This document shows, one piece after another, positions 26,927 to 36,231 of a stretch of DNA of 64,000 bases. This stretch comes from Roseovarius dicentrarchi. GTDB taxonomy: Bacteria > Pseudomonadota > Alphaproteobacteria > Rhodobacterales > Rhodobacteraceae. The position numbers and the translations under genes were made by a program. Position 1 is the first letter of the stretch; each line of letters begins with the position of its first letter. The stretch is from assembly GCF_003316635.1 (NCBI RefSeq), contig NZ_QNQP01000012.1:1-64000 (forward strand), written 5' to 3'. Below the pieces are notes generated by a model. It worked only from the letters and a program-made list of their open reading frames with translations, did not search any database and was not told where the DNA came from.

Positions 26927-27591
26927 GGCATATCTTCCTTTCGTTCCTCAGCGTCATGTATCATCTCAGACGTCAATTCCAGCCCCAGCATCGCGCTGAT
27001 CGAGGCCAGCCCGATCTGCGCCAGCTCGTCCGCGCCGAACGCCTCGGGCAGCAGCCCGCCTTCCAGCCACAGACCGTCAATCAGCGCGTTGCAGGCAATG
27101 GCATGGCGGCGCAGCGCATCGGGCGTGGCAGGGCGCCCGGCCTCGGCCAGCGCGGTGGCGATAAGGCCCTGCAAGTGATCGCGAAATTCCGCATAGGTCG
27201 CCGCGTGGGTATCCTGCATATGGCCGCCCTGCTGTACCAGTGTCAGGAATCCCGCCCATTGCGTCACCGCGCGGGTGCTGGCCACCGGCGGGCGCAGCCC
27301 CCGCGCGACAAAGCTTGCCAGCCGCGCCGATGCGCTGCCGCCATCCTCCTGCCCGCAGGTGGCGCGGGTCAGATCGCTCATGTAATGCGCATAGGCCGCG
27401 CCGATCAGCGCATCCTTGCTGTCAAAGTAATGCCCGATCAGCCCCGGCGTCACCCCGGCCCGCGCGGCCACGGCGCGCGTGGTGGCCGCCGCAATCCCGT
27501 CTTCGGCGATAACCGCCAGCATTGCCGCGATCATCGCCTCGCGGCGCAAATCCGGGCCGATACGGCGAAATGGCTTGCGCTCTGGCGACAT
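26923..27591 (-). CDS. TetR-family transcriptional regulator
   Basis: A protein of about 222 residues starting MSPERKPFRRIGPDLRREAM. The helix-turn-helix ATTRAVAARAGVTPGLIGHYFDSKDALIGAAY is at residues 37-68; the C-terminal domain resembles BetI. AAGGCAGG precedes this ATG, and an in-frame ATG six codons earlier is less likely. It is divergent from the ABC transporter genes, with a perfect 7-bp inverted repeat in between that is its probable operator. The ligand may be the transporter's substrate. Confidence 0.88.
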   Translation of the reverse strand: MSPERKPFRRIGPDLRREAMIAAMLAVIAEDGIAAATTRAVAARAGVTPGLIGHYFDSKDALIGAAYAHYMSDLTRATCGQEDGGSASARLASFVARGLRPPVASTRAVTQWAGFLTLVQQGGHMQDTHAATYAEFRDHLQGLIATALAEAGRPATPDALRRHAIACNALIDGLWLEGGLLPEAFGADELAQIGLASISAMLGLELTSEMIHDAEERKEDMP

Positions 27592-27627
27592 TGGCGGGCC
27601 TGCCTTCATATTTTTGGGGTGGAGAAG

Positions 27628-27649
27628 TAATTATACATTTGCATAATTA
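27628..27649. promoter_or_regulatory. Palindromic operator between tetR and the ABC operon
   Basis: TAATTAT (27628-27634), 8 bases, ATAATTA (27643-27649). Perfect inverted arms in an AT-rich island in otherwise GC-rich DNA, 36 bases before the tetR start and 43 bases before the ATPase start. Fits a TetR dimer site controlling both directions. Confidence 0.7.
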
Positions 27650-27692
27650 GCCAAAATCGGAATTACTGCAAGTCAAGAATGGGAGGCTTTGC

Positions 27693-28493
27693 ATGAATCT
27701 GGCACAGACCGCGGCACACGCGGACGCCACCGATACCGCAGCAGAGGAGGCGATCCGCGTCGAGGATCTGCACAAATCCTTTGGCGATCTGGAAGTGCTC
27801 AAGGGGGTGTCCCTGACCGCCGCGCGCGGCGATGTGGTGGCCATTATCGGCGGATCCGGTTCAGGCAAATCCACCATGCTGCGCTGCATCAACTTTCTGG
27901 AAACGCCCAGTTCCGGGCGCATCATCGTCGGCGGCGAGCAAATCGCGATGAAGCCCGACGGAAGCCCTGCCAAGCCCAAGCAGATCGAGCGTATCCGCAC
28001 CAAACTGGGCATGGTGTTTCAGTCCTTCAACCTGTGGACGCACCGCACGCTTTTGGAAAACGTGATCGAGGTGCCGGTGCACGTGCTGGGCATTCCCAAG
28101 CGGGACGCGACCGCCCGCGCGATGGAATTGCTGAAACGTGTGGGTCTGGATCACAAGGCAGACAGCTATCCCGCGTACCTCTCGGGCGGCCAGCAGCAGC
28201 GCGCCGCCATCGCGCGCGCGCTGGCCGTGGACCCTGCGGTGATGCTGTTTGACGAGCCAACCAGCGCGCTGGACCCCGAACTGGTGGGCGAGGTGCTGAC
28301 CGTGATCAGCGATCTGGCCGCCGAAGGGCGCACCATGATCCTGGTCACGCATGAGATGAAATTCGCGCGCGAGGTCGCCACCCACGTCATTTACCTGTCC
28401 GAAGGCCGCATCGAAGAGGAAGGCCCGCCCGAAGAGGTGTTCGGCAATCCGCAATCCGAACGGCTGCAACAGTTTCTCAGAACCGTGGCGTAA
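27693..28493 (+). CDS. Polar amino acid ABC transporter, ATP-binding subunit
   Basis: A 266-residue ATPase of the HisP/GlnQ type. Walker A GGSGSGKST is near residue 58, signature LSGGQQQR near 167, Walker [13 protein letters not shown] near 185 and the switch His in LVTHEMKFARE near 220. An N-terminal extension of about 25 residues (Ala/Asp-rich) precedes the fold. GGGAGG precedes the ATG. First gene of a four-gene uptake operon, divergent from tetR. Confidence 0.95.
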   Translation: MNLAQTAAHADATDTAAEEAIRVEDLHKSFGDLEVLKGVSLTAARGDVVAIIGGSGSGKSTMLRCINFLETPSSGRIIVGGEQIAMKPDGSPAKPKQIERIRTKLGMVFQSFNLWTHRTLLENVIEVPVHVLGIPKRDATARAMELLKRVGLDHKADSYPAYLSGGQQQRAAIARALAVDPAVMLFDEPTSALDPELVGEVLTVISDLAAEGRTMILVTHEMKFAREVATHVIYLSEGRIEEEGPPEEVFGNPQSERLQQFLRTVA

Positions 28494-28551
28494 CCCGCGC
28501 GGCCCCGGCGAAAGACCAGATAATCAAAAAACCAAACAGGGAGAATTACCA

Positions 28552-29328
28552 ATGAAACTCAGAACGATGCTGACCGCCGCGACCGCCGCGCTGGCCCTCG
28601 CCGCCGGCGCCGCCGCTGCCGAAACCGTCAAGATCGGCATCGCCGCCGAGCCATACCCACCCTTTGCCGCGCCCGACAGCGCCGGCAACTGGTCCGGCTG
28701 GGAAGTCGAAATCGCCAAGGCGATCTGCGAAGCCCAGGACATGACCTGCGAAATCACACCCACCGGATGGGACGGCATCATCCCTTCCCTGATGGGCGAG
28801 CAGATCGACGTGATCATGGCCTCAATGTCCATCACCGAAGAACGCGCGAAGAAAATCGACTTTACCGATCACTATTACAAAACCCCCGCCGTCATCGTGA
28901 CGTCCAATGGGTCAGGGATCGAACCCACCCCCGAAGGGCTGTCCGGCAAGATCATCGGCGTGCAGGCCTCGACCACGCACCAGACCTATGCACAAAAGCA
29001 TTTCGAGGATGTCGCCGCCGAAATCCGCATCTATCAGACACAGGACGAGGCCAATCAGGATCTCTATTCAGGCCGCGTTGACGCGGTTCAGGCCGACAGC
29101 ATCGCCATGGCCGATTTCGTTGCCAGCGACATCGGCGCCTGCTGCGAGATTGTCGGCGCTGTCGCCGATGATGTGGCGATCCTGGGCCAAGGCATCGGCG
29201 CGGGCGTGCGCAAGGGCGACGACGCCCTGCGCGAGCAGCTGAACGCAGGCATTGCGGCGATCCTCGAAAACGGCACCCATGACGAGATCACGCAGAAATA
29301 CTTCGCCACCACGATCTACAGCAAGTAA
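28552..29328 (+). CDS. Polar amino acid ABC transporter, periplasmic binding protein
   Basis: A 258-residue class II binding protein (SBP_bac_3 type). The signal peptide MLTAATAALALAAGAAAAE ends near residue 24. Family landmarks: PYPPFAAPDSAGNWSGWEVEIAKAICE and GWDGIIPSLMGEQIDVIMASMSITEERAKKIDFTDHYY, which line the amino acid pocket. Close cysteines (IGACCEIVG) are unusual. The substrate is probably a basic or guanidino amino acid given the neighbouring hydrolase; that is inference. Confidence 0.93.
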   Translation: MKLRTMLTAATAALALAAGAAAAETVKIGIAAEPYPPFAAPDSAGNWSGWEVEIAKAICEAQDMTCEITPTGWDGIIPSLMGEQIDVIMASMSITEERAKKIDFTDHYYKTPAVIVTSNGSGIEPTPEGLSGKIIGVQASTTHQTYAQKHFEDVAAEIRIYQTQDEANQDLYSGRVDAVQADSIAMADFVASDIGACCEIVGAVADDVAILGQGIGAGVRKGDDALREQLNAGIAAILENGTHDEITQKYFATTIYSK

Positions 29329-29337
29329 GCGCATCCG

Positions 29338-30060
29338 TTGGAGCAAGCGCTTGAACTTCTGTCACTTTCGCCCCCCGGCTGGGGGGCGAACCTGCTGCGC
29401 GGCCTGGTCGCATCGATCCAGATCGCGCTGGGGGCCTTCGGTTTTGGCCTGATCATCGGGTTCTTTGGCGCGATGGGCAAACTCTATGGCAGCCCATGGG
29501 TGCGCGACCTGCTGGAGGTGTACACCACCGTGGTGCGCGCCGTGCCGGAACTGGTGCTGATCCTGATCCTCTATTATGTCGGCACCGACATCATCAACAA
29601 TATCGCCGGTGCCATGGGGCGCGGCCCCGTCGAAATCAGCGGCATTGCTGCCGGCATCTGGGTGCTGGGCATCGTGCAGGGCGCCTATTCCACCGAAATC
29701 CTGCGCGGCGCGATCAAGGCGGTCCCCCCCGGCCAGATCGAGGCGGCGCGCGCCTTTGGCATGCCGCGCGGCCTGCTGGCGCGGCGCGTGACGATCCCGG
29801 CAATGACCGCCTTTGCCATTCCCGGCCTTGCCAACCTGTGGCTGATCGCAACCAAGGACACCGCCTTGCTGGCCGTCGTCGGGTTCTCCGAATTGACGCT
29901 GGAAACACGGCAGGCGGCGCAATCGACGCGGGCCTATTTCACCTTCTTCCTTGCCGCCGGATTCCTCTATCTGATGGTCACGCTCCTGTCGGGCGTCGTC
30001 TTTGGCCGGATCGAAAAATGGGCGCGGCGCGGCCAACCATCGCATCGGGGTACGCCATGA
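29338..30060 (+). CDS. Polar amino acid ABC transporter, permease (HisQ-like)
   Basis: A 240-residue permease with five membrane helices. The EAA loop is visible near residues 135-155: AVPPGQIEAARAFGMPRGLL. The start is a TTG only 9 bases after the binding-protein stop; no strong ribosome site is seen. It overlaps the next permease by 4 bp. Confidence 0.9.
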   Translation: MEQALELLSLSPPGWGANLLRGLVASIQIALGAFGFGLIIGFFGAMGKLYGSPWVRDLLEVYTTVVRAVPELVLILILYYVGTDIINNIAGAMGRGPVEISGIAAGIWVLGIVQGAYSTEILRGAIKAVPPGQIEAARAFGMPRGLLARRVTIPAMTAFAIPGLANLWLIATKDTALLAVVGFSELTLETRQAAQSTRAYFTFFLAAGFLYLMVTLLSGVVFGRIEKWARRGQPSHRGTP

Positions 30061-30824
30061 TCCGCGCAATGATGATTCCCCGTCGCCTGATCATGCTGGG
30101 CCTCTTCGCGGCCTTCGTAATCTGGTGCGCCGCCACGCTCGACTGGTCCTGGATCCCCGCCTACGCGCCGCTGGCGCTCAGCGGGTTGTGGGTGACAATC
30201 TGGTTGCTGGTCGTATCGCTGGTACTCGGCTTTGCCCTCGCCGTGCCGCTTGGCCTCGCGCAGGCGATCGGGCCGTGGTACTTGGCCGCCCCTGCCCGCG
30301 CCTTTTGCACCGTGATCCGCGGCACGCCGCTCCTGCTGCAAATCTGGCTGCTCTACTTCGGCCTTGGCTCGCTTTTCCCGCAATTCCCGTGGATTCGCGA
30401 ATCCGAGCTTTGGCCCTATCTGCGCCAGGCCTGGCCCTACGCGATCCTGTCGCTGACCCTCAGCTATGCCGGATATGAGGGCGAGGTCATGCGCGGCGCG
30501 TTCGCATCTGTGCAAAAGGGCCAGATCGAGGCGGCGCGCGCCTTTGGCATGCCGCGATTCACCATGTTCCGCCGCATCTGGCTGCCGCAGGCGATCCGTC
30601 AGGCCCTGCCCACGCTGGGCGGCGAGACGATCCTGCAACTCAAGGCCACGCCGCTGGTTGCAACCATCACCATCGTCGAGCTATACGCCGTCGCCGCCCG
30701 CGTGCGGCAGGACACATTCATCATCTACGAGCCGCTTCTGCTGCTGGCATTGGGCTACATGCTGATCGCGGGTGTCATCACGCTGGGCTTTCGCTGGATC
30801 GAACGGCGCGGCCCGCGGATGTAG
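30057..30824 (+). CDS. Polar amino acid ABC transporter, permease (HisM-like)
   Basis: A 255-residue permease beginning MIRAMMIPRRLIMLG, with five helices and the EAA loop QKGQIEAARAFGMPRFTMFR near residues 155-175. The ATG overlaps the previous stop (ATGA). It pairs with the first permease in the membrane complex. The EAA loops of the two permeases share a nearly identical DNA stretch (GGCCAGATCGAGGCGGCGCG), a trace of gene duplication. Confidence 0.9.
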   Translation: MIRAMMIPRRLIMLGLFAAFVIWCAATLDWSWIPAYAPLALSGLWVTIWLLVVSLVLGFALAVPLGLAQAIGPWYLAAPARAFCTVIRGTPLLLQIWLLYFGLGSLFPQFPWIRESELWPYLRQAWPYAILSLTLSYAGYEGEVMRGAFASVQKGQIEAARAFGMPRFTMFRRIWLPQAIRQALPTLGGETILQLKATPLVATITIVELYAVAARVRQDTFIIYEPLLLLALGYMLIAGVITLGFRWIERRGPRM

Positions 30825-30868
30825 CTGCGCATCACAGGCATCGCTGCGCGCGGAGGAACCGGCGGGTT

Positions 30869-30890
30869 ATGGGTATTTGCACCAAGAAAA
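30869..30890 (+). repeat. Dispersed short repeat, copy B
   Basis: ATGGGTATTTGCACCAAGAA followed by AA, differing from copy A by two bases and lying just after the transporter operon. Confidence 0.45.
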
Positions 30891-30964
30891 GCACAATCCC
30901 AGCGCTTTCATCTTCGCGAAAATATGCATTATCCACTGGAAACCGACAACTCGGCCGCTTTTCG

Positions 30965-31981
30965 TCAGTCAAAGGTTCCAGCCACGCGCCCCAGCAACAT
31001 GAATGCGCGCGCGGTGCGGGTGTTCGACAGATCCGAGATGTCGTTATCGTCCGCCGCCTCGGCGAAGGTGCTGAACATCTGATCAAAGCGGCGCAGGAAA
31101 TGGTGCGCGGCGTCGCGGAAAATAGGGTCGTTTTTCATGCGCGCCGCCGCAAGTGCGAGCGATGAGCGATCGCGAATGCCGCCAAGCGCGGCAATGGCGC
31201 GTCCCCGCGCGCCGCCCGCAAAACTGCGCCAGATTTCTGGTCGCGCCATGTCCGGGCGCAGATCGTCCATGTAGATGCCGTCCTGGCTGAGCAGCGTCAG
31301 AACATCCTGCGCTGCCTGAATCAGCTGAGCCGTCGGGCGGTCCTTCAGCGCGCGCCGCAGTGAGGCAAAGCCGGCCTTGTCCTCCGCCGTTTCGGGGAAG
31401 TTCAGCGCGCGGATAAAATCGCTGCGCGCAAGCGGGGGCTGCATATCTTCCGCCGGCGTCCCGAGCGGCAACGCGACCTGCTTCTCTTCGTTCGCTTGCG
31501 GGCGGGCGGCGGGGCTACGCGAAGGCGGCGGCGGCGGCGGCGACGCGGGCCGTGTCGAGGAAAATGTCGCAAGTGCGGTTTCCGTCTTGCGCTGCGCTGC
31601 GGCGATTTCGTCCAGCTTGCGCGCGATGGACATATCCGCGCCGCCCTGGCCGTTTTGCGCCTTCGACTGCGCGATATAGGTTTGGCGGATCCCCTCTATC
31701 GCGGCATGGAGCCGGGCGCTTTCCTCGCGCATGATCCGGGCCGTGCGGGCGGCGATGGCCGCGACCCACATCATTGCCACGGGCAAAAAGATCACCAGCG
31801 CGGTCAGCACAAAACTCAGCGCGCCGTTGCCCACACCTGCGCCCTGCACGACGAAAAACAATGTTGCCCCCAGCAGCCAGACCCCCGACAGGATCAATGC
31901 GGCCAACTCAACCGCCGACAGACGTTCGGGCGCTTGCGCGCTGCCGGTTTGAAACCCTTTCGGTTTGGGCGTCATTGTCAT
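30965..31981 (-). CDS. Membrane protein of unknown function with Pro-rich linker
   Basis: A 338-residue protein. Two transmembrane helices near the N-terminus (about 25-47 and 55-77), an alpha-helical stretch with Glu/Gln (80-135, possible coiled coil), a linker with six consecutive Pro near 155 and a folded helical C-terminal domain (about 180-330). I recognise no catalytic motif. It may be a Rhodobacterales-restricted envelope protein. greA lies 24 bases upstream on the same strand, so they may be co-transcribed. Confidence 0.8.
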   Translation of the reverse strand: MTMTPKPKGFQTGSAQAPERLSAVELAALILSGVWLLGATLFFVVQGAGVGNGALSFVLTALVIFLPVAMMWVAAIAARTARIMREESARLHAAIEGIRQTYIAQSKAQNGQGGADMSIARKLDEIAAAQRKTETALATFSSTRPASPPPPPPSRSPAARPQANEEKQVALPLGTPAEDMQPPLARSDFIRALNFPETAEDKAGFASLRRALKDRPTAQLIQAAQDVLTLLSQDGIYMDDLRPDMARPEIWRSFAGGARGRAIAALGGIRDRSSLALAAARMKNDPIFRDAAHHFLRRFDQMFSTFAEAADDNDISDLSNTRTARAFMLLGRVAGTFD

Positions 31982-32005
31982 ACGCCTGTGCTGAAAACGG
32001 ACCGA

Positions 32006-32476
32006 TCAGACATACGCGATCTTCAATACCTCATAGGCCCGGTCGCCGCCCGGCGTGCGCACTTCGACGCTGTCGCCCTCGTCCTTGCCGATCAGGGCGC
32101 GGGCGATGGGCGACTTGATGTTCAGCAAACCTTTTTCGATGTTCGCCTCATGCTCGCCGACGATCTGCCAGGTCTTTTCCTCGTCCGTATCCTCATCCAC
32201 CAGCGTCACGGTCGCGCCGAATTTGATCGTGCCGGACAGTTTCTTGGGGTCGATCACTTCGGCAAGGCTCAGCGCGCCTTCCAGTTCCTTGATCCGACCC
32301 TCTATGAAGCTCTGCTTTTCGCGGGCGGAATGGTATTCGGCATTCTCGGACAGATCGCCGTGTTCGCGCGCGTCGGCGATGGCGCGGATGATGGCCGGGC
32401 GCTCAACCGATTTCAGTTGTTTCAGTTCGGCGCCCAGCGCGTCGTTGCCTGCGCGTGTCATTGGAAATTTTTCCAT
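32006..32476 (-). CDS. greA: Transcription elongation factor GreA
   Basis: A 156-residue protein from [10 protein letters not shown]. The N-terminal coiled coil carries the acidic tip in [16 protein letters not shown] (Asp/Glu near residues 41-44) and a C-terminal FKBP-like domain follows. GreA enters the RNA polymerase secondary channel and rescues backtracked complexes. GAGGGC precedes the ATG. The upstream frame continues 39 codons but lacks family support. Confidence 0.95.
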   Translation of the reverse strand: MEKFPMTRAGNDALGAELKQLKSVERPAIIRAIADAREHGDLSENAEYHSAREKQSFIEGRIKELEGALSLAEVIDPKKLSGTIKFGATVTLVDEDTDEEKTWQIVGEHEANIEKGLLNIKSPIARALIGKDEGDSVEVRTPGGDRAYEVLKIAYV

Positions 32477-32738
32477 GTCTGTGCCCTCGGTTGTTTTCGC
32501 GGCGCCGCCTGCCGCCCGTATTGATTTCAGCCGAACCAAGGATGACCCCAGTGCGCGCGGCTTTGCAATAGAGCATTGGCTTTGCGCGTGCAATCAGCCG
32601 GGCGGGCCAGCGCGCAGGACGGGTGACAAATTGCGCATGCGGTCCGAACGTGTTTGAATTGACGCGATACACCGCGCCGCGTTAGGACTGTGCGCAACTA
32701 TATTGTCCGCTCTGCGCGGCCTTTGAAAGGATGATCCG

Positions 32739-34388
32739 ATGTCAGGCACAACACGCGAGACCATGGAATATGATGTGGTGATCGTCGGCGCCGGCCCTGC
32801 GGGTCTGAGCGCGGCGATCCGCCTGAAACAGCTGGACCCCGATATGGAGGTTGTCGTGCTGGAAAAGGGCAGCGAGGTCGGGGCGCATATCCTGTCGGGC
32901 GCCGTGCTGGACCCTGTCGGGCTGAACCGCCTGATGCCCGATTGGAAGGAAAAGGGCGCGCCGCTGAACGTGCCGGTCAAGGATGACAGTTTCTACCTGC
33001 TGGGCGAAGGCGGCAAGGTGCGCGTGCCAAACTTCCCCATGCCCGGATTGATGAGCAATCACGGCAACTACATCGTTTCCATGGGCAATGTCTGTCGCTG
33101 GATGGCCGAACAGGCCGAGGCGCTGGGCGTCGAGGTGTTCCCCGGCATGGCCTGCTCGGAAATCGTGTATGGCGAGGATGGCAGCGTCAAAGGCGTGGTG
33201 GCAGGTGAATTTGGCCGCAACGCCGACGGCAGCGAAGGACCGGGATACGAGCCGGGGATGGAGTTGCACGGCAAATATGTCTTTCTAGGCGAGGGCGTGC
33301 GCGGGTCGCTGTCCAAACAGGTCATGCAGAAATTCGATCTGTCCGCCGGGCACGAGCCGCAGAAATACGGCCTCGGCATGAAGGAAATCTGGGAGATTGA
33401 CCCCGAAAAGCACCGGATGGGCAGCGTTACCCACACCATGGGCTGGCCGCTGGGCAAGAATGCAGGCGGCGGATCGTTCATCTATCACCTTGACAACAAT
33501 CAGGTCTATGTCGGCTTCGTCGTTCACCTGAACTACAAGAACCCTTACCTCTATCCTTACATGGAATTCCAGCGGTTCAAGCATCACCCGATGGTGGCCG
33601 AATTGCTGAAAGGCGGCAAACGCGTGGCCTATGGCGCCCGCGCGATCAGCGAAGGCGGCTATCAGTCGATGCCCAAAATGGTTGCGCCCGGCGTTGCCCT
33701 GCTGGGCTGTTCGGTCGGGATGGTCAACGTGCCGCGCATCAAGGGCAACCATAACGCGATGCTTTCGGGCATGGCCGCGGCCGAGGCTGCGCATGCCGCG
33801 ATCAAGGCCGGACGGCAGGGCGACGAGCTGTCCGATTACGAGGCCGAAGTACGGCAGGGCGACATTGGCAAGGATCTGAAAAAGGTCCGCAACGTCAAAC
33901 CGCTCTGGTCTAAATACGGGCTGGGTACATCGCTGGCGCTGGGCGGTTTGGACATGTGGACCAACACGTTCGGCTTTTCCCTGATGGGCACGCTCAAGCA
34001 CGGTAAGAACGACGCCGAAGCGACCGAGCTGGCCGAGAAGCACAAGCCGATCGAGTATCCCAAACCCGACGGCAAGCTCAGCTTTGACCGCCTGACGAAT
34101 GTCAGTTTCTCAATGACAAACCATGAAGAGTCCCAGCCGGCGCACCTGAAATTGAAGAATCCCGACATTCCTGTCGATTTCAACCTGCCGAAATATGCCG
34201 GCCCTTCCGCGCGCTATTGCCCCGCCGGCGTCTATGAGTTCATCGAAGAGGATGGCAAGCCGCCGCGTTTTCAGATCAACTTTCAGAACTGCGTGCATTG
34301 CAAGACCTGCGACATCAAGGATCCGGCGCAAAACATCAACTGGACCACACCGCAGGGTGGTGACGGGCCGAACTACCCCAATATGTAG
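32739..34388 (+). CDS. Electron transfer flavoprotein-ubiquinone oxidoreductase
   Basis: A 549-residue peripheral membrane enzyme that passes electrons from acyl-CoA and amine dehydrogenases via ETF to ubiquinone. The FAD loop VVIVGAGPAGLSAAIRL is at residues 13-29; the C-terminal 4Fe-4S cluster is held by Cys in PSARYCPAGVYEF and NCVHCKTCDIKDP. AAAGGA lies 8 bases before the ATG. It is alone in its transcription direction here, with no ETF genes in the window. Confidence 0.96.
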   Translation: MSGTTRETMEYDVVIVGAGPAGLSAAIRLKQLDPDMEVVVLEKGSEVGAHILSGAVLDPVGLNRLMPDWKEKGAPLNVPVKDDSFYLLGEGGKVRVPNFPMPGLMSNHGNYIVSMGNVCRWMAEQAEALGVEVFPGMACSEIVYGEDGSVKGVVAGEFGRNADGSEGPGYEPGMELHGKYVFLGEGVRGSLSKQVMQKFDLSAGHEPQKYGLGMKEIWEIDPEKHRMGSVTHTMGWPLGKNAGGGSFIYHLDNNQVYVGFVVHLNYKNPYLYPYMEFQRFKHHPMVAELLKGGKRVAYGARAISEGGYQSMPKMVAPGVALLGCSVGMVNVPRIKGNHNAMLSGMAAAEAAHAAIKAGRQGDELSDYEAEVRQGDIGKDLKKVRNVKPLWSKYGLGTSLALGGLDMWTNTFGFSLMGTLKHGKNDAEATELAEKHKPIEYPKPDGKLSFDRLTNVSFSMTNHEESQPAHLKLKNPDIPVDFNLPKYAGPSARYCPAGVYEFIEEDGKPPRFQINFQNCVHCKTCDIKDPAQNINWTTPQGGDGPNYPNM

Positions 34389-34511
34389 GCCGCGCCGGAA
34401 CACGCAAAATTCATTGGGCGCCCGGCGGCGATATGCCGGGCGTCATTGCCCTCGGACCTGCTGCGCATTACGTTGCACCGAATGTATTTATTCAAAACAG
34501 GGGCAGCAGGT

Positions 34512-36227
34512 GTGACAATCCGATTTCTGACCATTCTGGCACTTGTGGCCCCCACGCTTACCGCCCCGATTGCCGCCAGCGCGGATGATGCCGCCGGCCC
34601 GTACCTTGCCACCCGCGCCGCGCGATTCGACAGTGATTACGCCGCCGCCGCAAGATATGCGCTGATTGCCCTGAAGGCCGATCCCGACAATCTGGTGTTG
34701 CTGGACAGTGCCGTTGGCGCGCTGCTGGCGACCGGCGAGGTGGAGAAGGCCCTGCCGATCGCCCAGCGCATGCAAGAGGCCGAGATACGCAGCCAGCTGG
34801 CGCAGATGGTGCTGCTGGGCGACGCCGCCGCTACGGGCGATTTCGCAACCGTCCTTGAGATGATCGAGGCCGAGCAGGCTGTTGGCCCACTGGCCGACGG
34901 GCTGATCGCCGCATGGGCCACGCTGGGCACCGGCGACATGGGCGCGGCACTGAAGAAATTCGATGCCATCGCGGCCGAGCCGGGGCTGCGCAGCCTTGCC
35001 GTCTATCACAAGGCGCTGGCCCTCGCCTCGGTCGGGGATTTCGAGAGCGCGGACAAAATCTATGCGGGCGAAACCGACGGCCCCATGCAAACCACCCGCC
35101 GCAGCGTGATTGCCTGGGCCGAAGTGCTGAGCCAGCTTGAGCGCAACGACGATGCGATCAAGGTTCTGGATGATACGTTCGGCACCGACGCCGATCCGCA
35201 AGTGGCAGATCTGCGCGCCCGCCTGACAGAGGGCGAGCGGCTGAACCTTGGCCGGATAGAAACGCCGCGTCAGGGCATCAGTGAGGTGTTTCTGTCGCTG
35301 GGTATGGCGCTGTTGCAGGATACCAGCCCCGATTACGTGCTGCTTTACACCCGGCTAGCGGAATATCTGGACCCCAATGACGTCGATGCGATGATCATGA
35401 CCGGCGAATTGCTGGCGCAGCTTGGCCGGTACGAGCTGGCCAGCGAGGCATTCAAGCGGGTGCCAAAATCGTCGCCCTCCTACTACACGTCCGAGCTGAG
35501 CCGTGCCGAGGCGCTGCGCAGCTCGGGTGATTTGCCCGGCTCCATCGCCATCGTGGCCAGCCTGCGGCAAAGCCATCCGGCCATCGCGCTGGTGCATGCC
35601 TCTGCCGGGGATCTCTACCGCCAGAATGACCAGTTCCAGGAGGCGGTCGAGGCTTATGATGCGGCCATCACCCGTTACAAAGAGAAGGGTGATGAGCCCT
35701 GGTTCGTTGTCTATTCCCGCGCGATCAGCTATGAGCGACTGGGTAAATGGCCCGAAGCCGAGGCTGATTTTCGCCGCGCGCTGGAGTTGAACCCAGACGA
35801 GCCGATGGTGCTGAACTATCTGGGGTATTCGCTGGTCGAACAGCGGAGCAAGCTGGACGAAGCGCTGGACATGATCGAACGCGCCGTGCAGGCCGAACCC
35901 AACAGCGGCGCCATCGTCGACAGTTTGGGCTGGGCGCAGTTCCGCCTTGGCCGCTATGCCGAGGCGGTCGTCAATCTGGAGCGGGCAGCGGAACTCTACG
36001 CGGTCGATCCGGTTGTGAACGATCATCTTGGCGATGCGATGTGGGCCGTTGGCCGCCAGACCGAAGCCCGGTTTCAGTGGCGGCGCGCGCTGTCGCTTGT
36101 GGACATGGACAAACCGAACCCCGACGTCGACCCTGACCGTATCCGCCGCAAGCTGGAGGTCGGGCTGGACGCGGTTCTTGAGGAAGAGGGCGCAAAGCCC
36201 CTGAAAGTGAGCGATGATGAAGGATGA
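34512..36227 (+). CDS. Exported TPR-repeat protein
   Basis: A 571-residue protein with signal peptide TIRFLTILALVAPTLTAPIAASADD and many tetratricopeptide repeats across the length, strongest near the C-terminus (EAEADFRRALELNPDEPMVLNYLGYSL). I chose the GTG at 34512, with AGGGG 8 bases before it; TTG 34446 and ATG 34482 are alternatives. A periplasmic scaffold is likely. ispE begins 4 bases after the stop, so the genes are co-transcribed. The pairing recurs, as I recall, in Rhodobacterales. Confidence 0.85.
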   Translation: MTIRFLTILALVAPTLTAPIAASADDAAGPYLATRAARFDSDYAAAARYALIALKADPDNLVLLDSAVGALLATGEVEKALPIAQRMQEAEIRSQLAQMVLLGDAAATGDFATVLEMIEAEQAVGPLADGLIAAWATLGTGDMGAALKKFDAIAAEPGLRSLAVYHKALALASVGDFESADKIYAGETDGPMQTTRRSVIAWAEVLSQLERNDDAIKVLDDTFGTDADPQVADLRARLTEGERLNLGRIETPRQGISEVFLSLGMALLQDTSPDYVLLYTRLAEYLDPNDVDAMIMTGELLAQLGRYELASEAFKRVPKSSPSYYTSELSRAEALRSSGDLPGSIAIVASLRQSHPAIALVHASAGDLYRQNDQFQEAVEAYDAAITRYKEKGDEPWFVVYSRAISYERLGKWPEAEADFRRALELNPDEPMVLNYLGYSLVEQRSKLDEALDMIERAVQAEPNSGAIVDSLGWAQFRLGRYAEAVVNLERAAELYAVDPVVNDHLGDAMWAVGRQTEARFQWRRALSLVDMDKPNPDVDPDRIRRKLEVGLDAVLEEEGAKPLKVSDDEG

Positions 36228-36231
36228 ACAT

